Below, one piece after another: positions 58,263 to 64,000 of a stretch of 64,000 nucleotides of DNA. The notes under the pieces were generated by a model. The model did not search any database. It had not been told where the DNA came from and saw only the letters and a program-made list of their open reading frames with translations. Position numbers and translations under genes: made by a program. The DNA is taken from assembly GCA_963733905.1 (NCBI GenBank), contig CAVTEU010000007.1, positions 434,001 through 498,000 of the forward strand, written 5' to 3'. The number at the start of each line of letters is the position of its first letter. The first letter of the stretch is position 1. Source of the DNA: DATADW01 sp963733905 (GTDB lineage: Bacteria; Actinomycetota; Acidimicrobiia; Spongiisociales; DATADW01).

Positions 58263-58375
58263 GCGCTACCGAGGGCCCTCCCGATCGGTCCCAGATGGAG
58301 CCGAGAACAGGCCGCTTGAAGGGCAGAACGTGGAGGTGAAGCCAGGCCTCGTATTCTTCCTGGCCGGCGGATCGA
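58263..58375. repeat. Diverged dispersed repeat, copy 1
   Basis: This stretch resembles 63541-63642. Both contain the 14-mer GCTACCGAGGGCCC (58265-58278 and 63543-63556), then 'TCCCAGA', 'GAGAAC' and 'CGTGGA.G.GAAGCC' in the same order with scattered differences and small indels, roughly two-thirds identity by eye. Copy 1 is in the 307-base gap between the alcohol dehydrogenase and the serine hydrolase; no other feature was seen in that gap. Confidence 0.55.
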
Positions 58376-58401
58376 CACGACGGCAGCCGTACGATTGTCC
58401 G

Positions 58402-59684
58402 GTGGACGAGGGCGAACTGACGACTCTGCTTCGTCAGCACGCTCTGCGGCATTCGGTGCCGGGGGCGGCGATCGGAATCCTCCGCGAAGGGGAGGCCACG
58501 ACCGCCTACTACGGCGTGGCCGATGTGAGCGGCGGCCAGCCAGTCACACCCGCATCACTCTTCAGCGTTGGATCTTTGACCAAGTCGATGGTCGCGACGG
58601 TGATCGCTCGTCTCGCCGGCGCCGGCCGGTTGTCGCTGGATGATGCCGTTGCGGCGCACCTCCCGGAGTTGCGCGGCAATCGCTGGGCGCAACGCGCCAC
58701 CCTGCGAGACCTACTCGCGAATCGCTCCAGGCTTCCGCTGCGCAACGATACGGAGTTCGACTTCGCCGGCCGACGCGATGAGGACGACGGGGCGCTCTCC
58801 CGGCTCGCCGCCGATGCCGCCGCAGGCGTACCCACGCCGCCGCTCTGGTCGTACACGAACGTGGGGTGGTGCGTGCTGGGGCGCGTGATCGAAACCGTGA
58901 CGGGCATGGCTTGGGAGGTCGCGATGAGCCGCGACCTGGCCAGCGCGGGCATGGGCGAGACGATCTTCGCAGCAAACGTCGATGCCGAGCGGCGGGTATC
59001 GGGGCACAAGGTGACGGCCGGGGCGCGGTGCCGGTCGAACCGGTGGCTGCACGTGCGTACGGTCCAGCCGGCACGACTGCAGTCTCGACGGTGACGGACC
59101 TACTGCAGTTCGCCCAATTGCACCTCGAAGACTCGGCACTCGCCGGATTACGCACAGTGCACGCCGAGGTGCCGATCTACGGCTGGCTGGACTCCTGGTG
59201 CCTTGGCTGGGCCCGGTTCGACTGGGAAGGCGGTCCGGTCTGGGGATGGGACGGCGTCATCGACGGCCAGCGGTCGGTGCTGCGGATCGTGCCTGCTCAA
59301 CGGTCCGCCGTTGTCCTGATGACCAACGGCAGCACGGGGCGGGCGATGTACCGTTCACTGTTTGCCGATCTGATGAAACCGTTGTTCGGAATCAGCTTTC
59401 CGCCGCTACGCCTCGATCCACGGCCTGGCACGGCCGGCGACCTGGCGCGCTTCGCCGGCGTCTACGCGTGGCCCGACTCGCGGGTGGAGGTCACAGCCGC
59501 CAGGAGTCGGCTCTTCGTCACGAGCGAGGAGAACCGAAGAGAAGCACTCCCCCTCAACGAGCGAACCTTCCTGGTCGACGCCGCGGATCCGGACAACCCG
59601 ACGGTGACGTTCGGCGCGTACGACGGAGCGGGCCGACCACAGGTCTTGTACGACATGCTGTGGGGACTCCCCCGCGTCGAGTGA
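58402..59684 (+). CDS. Serine hydrolase, beta-lactamase class C-like (one frameshift)
   Basis: About 425 residues from GTG 58402. N-terminal 'LRQHALRHSVPGAAIGILREG', catalytic S-x-x-K in 'SVGSLTKSM', Y-x-N in 'WSYTNVGW', and a later HxG-like element. After a shift near 59020: 'YGPAGTTAVSTVTDLLQFAQLH', 'SWCLGWARFDWEGGPVWGWDG', and a C-terminal lipocalin-like domain. Penicillin-binding protein/esterase-like family; substrates range from D-Ala peptides to esters. No signal peptide, so probably cytoplasmic. Confidence 0.88.
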
Positions 59685-59785
59685 CAGCGCGACGACCCGG
59701 GTCGGAGGGGACGACGCCTCAGTCTTGGATGAACTCGAACACCGTCCCGATCGAGATCGGCCGTGGCTGCTGTACGGTGCCGGGC

Positions 59786-60961
59786 ATGACAGAGATCGGA
59801 ACGGATTGGCGGGTGGTCGATGGCGTTGCGACGGCATGGTTCGACGCGCCGTCGCTGATCGAGGGGGCTGCGCTGGCCGGGCGCATCGTGGAGCTGTCGG
59901 CCGAGATCGTGGTCGACCTGCGCGCGACAGGCATGCGGGTGCGCCTCGACTCAGACGAGCACGCCGAGGCGGTGTCGGCGGCCGCGCGGGATCTCGGGCT
60001 GGCCGCGAACCCTGCCGTGCTGCAGCACCTGAGCGTCGTGTTCGAATCCGCGAACCCGACTGTGGTGAGGCGGTTCTGGCAGCGCGTGCTCGACTACGCG
60101 CCTGGGGAGGACGGCGGTTTGGCGGATCCGTTGCGGCGCGACCCCGCGATACGGATCCGGCAGTCGACGGAGCCGCGGCCGCTTCGAAACCGCATCCACC
60201 TCGACGTGGTGCGGCCGGCCGCGGCGGTCGAGCAGGCGAGTCTTGGTGAGGCATCCGGACCGTTCGGGGTCTGCCACACCGACCCCGACGGCAACGAGGT
60301 CGACCTGGTGCCGGGCACGGCGCTCGGCGAGAGGATCGGGACAGCCGACTGGCAGGCGGTGTTCAGCGCGATGGCGTGCTACCGCACCACCTCGCCGACG
60401 CAGCAGCGTGACCTGGCCGCCGCAGCAGCGGCGCTGGCCGACGACACGGGCTTCCCGCTGCTGGTCGACCTGCGCCCCGGGCTCGTGATCATCGACAGCG
60501 GTAAGGACCAGTGGGAAGACGACGCCCACGGCCTCGAGCTCGACTTCACCGACCTCGCCGGAAACCTCCAGACCGCTGCCCGCGAACTCGGGGCCACTGC
60601 GGATCCGGGGCTGCCGCGCTTCGCTCAGCTCTTCCTCGACGCCGCCGACGTCGCCGCAGTCCGCGCGTTCTGGGTCGCCGCACTCGGATACACCCACGAC
60701 CGGCGAGCCGGGGTCATCGACATCCACGATCCGCGGCGGCTGAACCCGGTGCTGGTGTTCCAAGAGCTCGATGCTTCGGAGACGGAGCGGCGCCGGCAGC
60801 GCAACCGCATCCACTTCGAGCTCGCGGTGCCGTCGGACCTCGCGGACACGCGCCTCGCCACGACCGTCGCAGCCGGTGGCCGGCTCCTTGACGAGTCGGA
60901 GGATCGCTGGCGGGTCGCCGACCCCGAAGGCAACGAAATGGTGATCGTCAGTGGGGCATGA
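59786..60961 (+). CDS. Duplicated VOC/Glyoxalase_6-like protein
   Basis: 391 residues from ATG 59786, intact. Two VOC-like units of about 190 residues: 'IEGAALAGRIVELSAEIVVDLRATGMRVRLD' plus 'VVFESANPTVVRRFWQRVLDYAP' and 'CHTDPDGNEVDLVPG'; then 'FSAMACYRTTSPTQQ', 'FAQLFLDAADVAAVRAFWVAALGYT' and 'WRVADPEGNEMVIVSG'. Each half pairs a PCD-like (pterin-carbinolamine dehydratase) segment with a Glyoxalase_6 domain, a known actinobacterial arrangement. Codons are more GC3-rich than in the neighbours. Function unknown. Confidence 0.88.
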   Translation: MTEIGTDWRVVDGVATAWFDAPSLIEGAALAGRIVELSAEIVVDLRATGMRVRLDSDEHAEAVSAAARDLGLAANPAVLQHLSVVFESANPTVVRRFWQRVLDYAPGEDGGLADPLRRDPAIRIRQSTEPRPLRNRIHLDVVRPAAAVEQASLGEASGPFGVCHTDPDGNEVDLVPGTALGERIGTADWQAVFSAMACYRTTSPTQQRDLAAAAAALADDTGFPLLVDLRPGLVIIDSGKDQWEDDAHGLELDFTDLAGNLQTAARELGATADPGLPRFAQLFLDAADVAAVRAFWVAALGYTHDRRAGVIDIHDPRRLNPVLVFQELDASETERRRQRNRIHFELAVPSDLADTRLATTVAAGGRLLDESEDRWRVADPEGNEMVIVSGA

Positions 60962-61584
60962 GCTCGCATTCGGCTGAGCTCCACGCTTGGCGGTTTCTCG
61001 TCGACGAGCGCTGGATCTCCGCCGCAATCAGCATCGAACACGCACGCCACGCTTGAACGCCAGGGACGACGCGCCGTATATAGCGACGGCTCGGTTGCGC
61101 CCGGACAACGAGCCACATGTCCCCATAACGCGTGGCCAGAACGACGCAGTCGGAGCATCCCCCGAATTGCCCGTTGGGAGGCGGAGTCAGATCGGAGATC
61201 TCGAGCCGGCAACCAGTCACCTCGACAATCACAGCAGACTGCTGACAAATCGCGGACAATTGGGATTCCGGAACGATCTGCCCCGCTCAGATCAGCACGA
61301 TGACCAGGGCGAATGCCCGGGTCGGGTGGTGTCGGAGGGGGGACACACACCCTGAGCACACCGCAGGTCTGGGAGAGCGCTAGACGCGTTGTCGTGTAGC
61401 GGGTTGAACTTGGGAGCACGGGGGCACCCATCCGGGTCACCGAGATCGGTAACGTCCAGGCTGCTCGAAACCCGCCATGGTCGGTGGTCGCCATGTCAGT
61501 CATCCAGAATGACGAACCGACGTCGCCGCATGCACCTTGCGCCTACAGTCTCGGCGGGACGATCGAGCCTGATTGTCGGAAAGG
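60962..61584. other. Long intergenic stretch with one doubtful minus-strand ORF
   Basis: About 620 bases. A minus ORF 60948-61259 (103 residues, 'CQQSAVIVEVTGCRLEISDL', 'VVLATRYGDMWLVVRAQPS') is open but shows no recognisable domain or ribosome site. Near 61363 a short C-terminal-like segment ('PQVWESARRVVV') resembles the end of the decayed gene at 54205-54239 ('PQVWEVVRRVRV'). No RNA gene or terminator was found. Confidence 0.45.
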
Positions 61585-62373
61585 ATGGTCGTGGGCGAAC
61601 GCGTTGAGATCGGTGGGCATCAGACCTGGGTGGAGGACCGCAGCACGGGTGCCGAGACGGTGGTGTTGCTCCATGGCGGGATGTCGAACAGTGACCTGCT
61701 GCTCGACGGGTTGGGTGACCCGTTCGCCGAGCATTTCCGGGTCGTGGCGTTCGACCGTCGTGGTCACGGCTACACGGCCGACACACCGGCGGCGTTCCAC
61801 TACGAGGATATGGCCACAGAAACCATCGGCGTGCTCGAACAGGTCGTGGGCGGTCGTGCGCACCTGGTCGGGTGGAGCGACGGCGGGATCGTCGGACTGT
61901 TCGTCGCCATGCGCCGCCCGGAGCTGGTCGATCGGCTGGTCGTGATTGGCACCAACTTCCACCACGACGGAGTGCACCCCCTCGAGCTCGGCGAAGACTC
62001 GCCGGTTGCCGCCCAACTGTTCGAGGCCTACGCCGCCCGCTCGCCAGACGGCCCCGACCACTTCGGCGAACTGTTCCAGAAGTTCTTGACGATGGCCACC
62101 ACCGAACCGACGCTGAGCGCCGGCGAGATCGCCACGATCACCGCACCGACACTGGTGATGGTGGGCGACGATGACCTTCCCCGTCTCGCTCACACCTGCG
62201 AGCTGTACGAGACGCTTCCCGCCGGGCAGCTGTGCGTCATACCCGGTGCGTCACACGGTCTCCCGATCGAACGTCCCGCCGAGGTGGCACGCCTCGTCGT
62301 CGAGTTCCTCACCGCCGAGCTACCACCATTCACGCTGATGCCAATCCGACGGGCGACGTCAGCGGCCCACTGA
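61585..62373 (+). CDS. Alpha/beta hydrolase
   Basis: 263 residues from ATG 61585 (GTG 61591 is better spaced from GGAAAGG). Oxyanion region 'VVLLHGGMSNSDLLLDGL', nucleophile elbow 'LVGWSDGGIVGLF' (G-W-S-D-G), acid in 'TLVMVGDDDLPRL', His in 'GASHGLPIERP'. Cap domain between. Esterase/lipase-like; similar to carboxylesterases that act on small acyl esters. Intact frame. Confidence 0.93.
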   Translation: MVVGERVEIGGHQTWVEDRSTGAETVVLLHGGMSNSDLLLDGLGDPFAEHFRVVAFDRRGHGYTADTPAAFHYEDMATETIGVLEQVVGGRAHLVGWSDGGIVGLFVAMRRPELVDRLVVIGTNFHHDGVHPLELGEDSPVAAQLFEAYAARSPDGPDHFGELFQKFLTMATTEPTLSAGEIATITAPTLVMVGDDDLPRLAHTCELYETLPAGQLCVIPGASHGLPIERPAEVARLVVEFLTAELPPFTLMPIRRATSAAH

Positions 62374-62687
62374 TCGGCCGTCACCAGCTCGAACCACGCG
62401 ACCCTGACACGAACCACTACGCAAATGCCAGTTCGGAGCAGGTTGTGCTTCAGATTGGATCGTCGTTCGGCGGGTGAGCGGCAAATGCTCCCCACGGCCT
62501 TGTGGTCTCCCGATGCTCGAGCCGAGTCGCCCGGGCTCAGGGATCTATGCACAGACTTTGAAAGAACCGGTGATTGACACAGGTGTCGGTCTACGCTCCG
62601 CAGTCGGCGGGCCAACAGGTCCTTAGTGAGGACCGCGACGGCGGCGATGGGGGACGTTCCCGGTTCGACTCCTGTAGGTTGCCCAGT
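62374..62687. other. Non-coding interval
   Basis: 314 bases without a convincing open frame. A 'GGTTCGACTCC' stretch near 62661 resembles a tRNA T-loop, but the flanking stem does not pair and no other tRNA arms were found. Confidence 0.5.
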
Positions 62688-62711
62688 CGGGGAGCGACAC
62701 CTCGCTCCCCG
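62688..62711. promoter_or_regulatory. Perfect 10-bp hairpin upstream of a small gene
   Basis: CGGGGAGCGA (62688-62697), loop CACC, then TCGCTCCCCG (62702-62711), perfect 10-base stem and 4-base loop. It ends 33 bases before GTG 62745. No T-run follows, so it is not a standard rho-independent terminator. It could act as an mRNA structure, an attenuator or an operator for the gene downstream. The sequence is certain, the role unknown. Confidence 0.5.
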
Positions 62712-62744
62712 TCACCCGATCGTCGCAAGATCTGGAGGCAGCGC

Positions 62745-63035
62745 GTGAAGTTCACCCAGCACATCATCGTCCACGCCTCCGACGAGGGCGCCCTGCGGGA
62801 CCTCCTGCAGGAGGAAGCGGCCCCGCCGCGGCCTGGCCTTCTCGGGGTAAGGCTCCACCGGTTCCGGGACAACCCGACGAGATACATGATCCAAGCCGAC
62901 TTCGACTCGTGGGACAGCGCCGAGAAGAGCAACGAGCGGCCGGACACCCAGGCGTGGGCGGCCCGCCTGCTCGAGGTGATCGAAGGCGCCCCCAAATTCG
63001 AGGACCTGGACGTCCTCCTCGAGCTAACGCCGTAA
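62745..63035 (+). CDS. Small uncharacterised protein, ABM/stress-barrel-like
   Basis: 96 residues from GTG 62745 with GGAGG. 'KFTQHIIVHASDEGALRDLLQEE', 'LLGVRLHRFRDNPTRYMIQADFDSWDSAEKSN', 'DTQAWAARLLEVIEGAPKFEDLDVLLEL'. The beta-alpha-beta layout resembles dimeric alpha/beta-barrel domains. No catalytic residues are evident. Intact frame. Confidence 0.7.
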   Translation: MKFTQHIIVHASDEGALRDLLQEEAAPPRPGLLGVRLHRFRDNPTRYMIQADFDSWDSAEKSNERPDTQAWAARLLEVIEGAPKFEDLDVLLELTP

Positions 63036-63229
63036 CGGGCCCGGGCTAACCACCGGTCTCTCGGCACGGCCGCGTGTGCGTGTCACGATCCCGACGCGCC
63101 ACCGGGGCCGACGTCTGGGGGTGTTGTCACCTGGCTACACCTTGGTCATCGACTGGGGATCCGAGGGCTAGGTGGCGAGCGGTGCCCGGTTGATCGGAGC
63201 GGACGCAATCGCTGGGGCATCATTGCCCG

Positions 63230-63642
63230 GTGAGCAGCGCCATGCGCCCCGGCGGTAGTACCTACCGGTGGCGACGAATCCGGAGATGGGTGCTGATCCG
63301 CGACGGGGGACGCTGCCATTGGTGCGGGGGCGAAGCCGACCAGGTAGACCATTTGCTGCCCCGCAGACATGGGGGGGTGATTCGCTGGATAACTTGGTGG
63401 CGGCTTGCCGGCACTGCAACCTCGCGCGGAGGAGGGAACAACCCCCACCTCGAGCGGATTCTTTAAGCGTGACCCTGCCCCGACACCACCGCTCCTGTCT
63501 ATCTCTCCCCAGGCACTCCCCGTCGCCCCCTCCTACGGTGGTGCTACCGAGGGCCCTTCGGTCGCTCCCAGAAACGGCTGAGAACGAGTCGGTTGAGACG
63601 GAGTCCGTGGAAGCGAAGCCTGAAGGAATTGTGTTCCCCTGA
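63230..63642 (+). CDS. HNH endonuclease (frameshifted)
   Basis: Starts GTG 63230; 'YRWRRIRRWVLIRDGGRCHWCGGEADQVDHLLPRRHGG' (in part) is a clear HNH/zinc-finger nuclease core with CxxC (CHWC) and 'DHLLPR'. After a shift near 63375 the second half reads 'DSLDNLVAACRHCNLARR' with the second CxxC. The tail to 63642 includes 'VVLPRALRSLPETAEN', a segment that shares sequence with 58263-58375. Small HNH nucleases of this type often sit in phage-like or mobile regions. Exact 3' end uncertain. Confidence 0.75.
63541..63642. repeat. Diverged dispersed repeat, copy 2
   Basis: Counterpart of 58263-58375, sharing the 14-mer GCTACCGAGGGCCC (63543-63556) and downstream blocks in order. It lies at the 3' end of the HNH gene, so the repeat may mark a decayed second copy of the HNH gene tail or a separate element. 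Confidence 0.55.
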
Positions 63643-63744
63643 ACCAGCGGCGTGATTGCCTGGGGGCTTCGGTTAGGTGCGACAGAGCGCCCCTCCGAGG
63701 GCCACCGCCAAGCCGTTTCATCTTGACTGGTTTGCTAACCCTCC

Positions 63745-63763
63745 CTTGCGAGCGAATCGCAAG
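63745..63763. promoter_or_regulatory. Inverted repeat before the RHH gene
   Basis: CTTGCGA-GCGAA-TCGCAAG, perfect 7-base arms with a 5-base loop, about 60 bases before ATG 63825. Antitoxin-like RHH regulators often bind such sites upstream of their own gene. No binding evidence. Confidence 0.4.
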
Positions 63764-63824
63764 CAACGAGGGGCGCGCCTGCTTTCACCGAAGTCGTGGC
63801 AGTAATCGTTGGAGCCGGGAGGGG

Positions 63825-64000
63825 ATGAAAGTGGAGAGATTGACGATCAGCGTCTCGGATGACCTCTATCAGCGGATGGACCGGTGGCGGGATCAGCTCG
63901 ATATCTCCCGAGTGTGTCAGAAGGCCCTGGAGAAGGAGGTTCGGCGCTTGAGCCGGAAAGCGCCCCGCGGAAGGTCAGCGCAACAGCCCCCTACCGACTG
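63825..64000 (+). CDS. Ribbon-helix-helix (CopG-like) protein, 3' truncated by window edge
   Basis: Starts ATG 63825 after GGGAGGGG. 'MKVERLTISVSDDLYQRMDRW' and 'DISRVCQKALEKEVRRL' match RHH DNA-binding proteins, often antitoxins or plasmid copy regulators. At least 58 residues are visible, ending in a basic Arg/Gln-rich tail cut by the window edge. Any toxin partner would lie outside the window. Confidence 0.75.
   Translation, partial: MKVERLTISVSDDLYQRMDRWRDQLDISRVCQKALEKEVRRLSRKAPRGRSAQQPPTD

Noticed and set aside
58147..58401. N-terminal extension of the serine hydrolase ORF
   Set aside because: Residues before GTG 58402 lack family similarity and the stretch is a dispersed repeat, so it is probably not coding.
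60948..61259. 103-residue minus ORF
   Set aside because: No domain, no ribosome site, and it lies in a long non-coding interval. Noted only as doubtful.
62640..62690. Possible tRNA T-arm ('GGTTCGACTCC')
   Set aside because: Flanking five-base stem does not pair and no acceptor, D or anticodon arm could be placed.
63745..63763. Rho-independent terminator at the inverted repeat
   Set aside because: Stem is short and there is no T-run, so a terminator call is not supported.

Overview
The window looks like a chromosomal segment from a free-living, high-GC actinobacterium, possibly an acidimicrobiia-like lineage. The evidence is strongly GC-biased codon use, frequent GTG/TTG starts, several large cyclase/ATPase/TPR regulators, a BTAD/SARP regulator, DUF5996, MpaB-type and lycopene-cyclase-like genes, and a Tad pilus locus with a VWA-TadB fusion. 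No rRNA, tRNA, CRISPR array or complete insertion sequence was seen. Taxonomy is inferred from gene content only.

A technical point affects everything. Many clearly homologous genes in roughly 1-40 kb are split by single-base frameshifts inside conserved sequence, while others (TadA, the cyclase/ATPase at 41.1-43.7 kb, TldD) are intact. I read most of these as base-level assembly errors, so fragments are merged into one gene where the protein continues in another frame.

Layout. 1-3.95 kb: accessory enzymes (two GNATs, YdeI-like, DUF5996), a small membrane protein and a lycopene-cyclase-domain protein. 3.9-9.05 kb (minus): a cyclase/AAA/TPR regulator overlapping an MpaB-type oxygenase. 9.1-10.5 kb (plus): MOSC protein, a tiny Pro-rich peptide and an uncharacterised Cys-motif protein. 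10.5-16.1 kb (minus): a second cyclase/ATPase/TPR regulator followed by an NTT-type transporter fused to HEAT repeats and a cyclic-nucleotide-binding domain. 16.2-19.5 kb: duplicated DUF1059, SurE/PfkB pair, Rho_N-like mini protein, membrane protein. 19.5-28.8 kb (minus): a complete Tad/Flp pilus operon (Flp, TadE, TadG-like, CpaB, CpaE/TadZ, TadA, VWA-TadB, TadC) ending in a DnaB-like ATPase, with a NarL-type response regulator and a histidine kinase upstream (28.97-31.65 kb).

31.7-35.6 kb: M23 peptidase coupled to a DHFR-like reductase, a methyltransferase and a DoxD-like protein. 35.8-39.8 kb: nitrilase, methyltransferase and SARP regulator, resembling a small specialised-metabolism operon. 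39.9-41.1 kb: DUF6326 membrane protein and divergent TetR regulator around a double palindrome. 41.1-46.6 kb: third cyclase/ATPase/TPR regulator, SNase-excalibur protein, DHFR-like reductase, and an in-frame chimera of SARP and TldE fragments. 46.7-50.2 kb: XRE regulator and the TldD/TldE pair. 50.4-64 kb: VOC, PNPOx-like, two zinc alcohol dehydrogenases, SDR, sugar isomerase-like, serine hydrolase, alpha/beta hydrolase, HNH nuclease and a truncated ribbon-helix-helix gene, with several decayed genes between them.

The strongest system-level lead is the cyclase/ATPase gene in one transcription unit with the NTT-HEAT-cNMP-binding transporter. The Tad locus with its terminal DnaB-like ATPase and the 196-bp direct repeat that created a SARP-TldE chimera are the next most notable.
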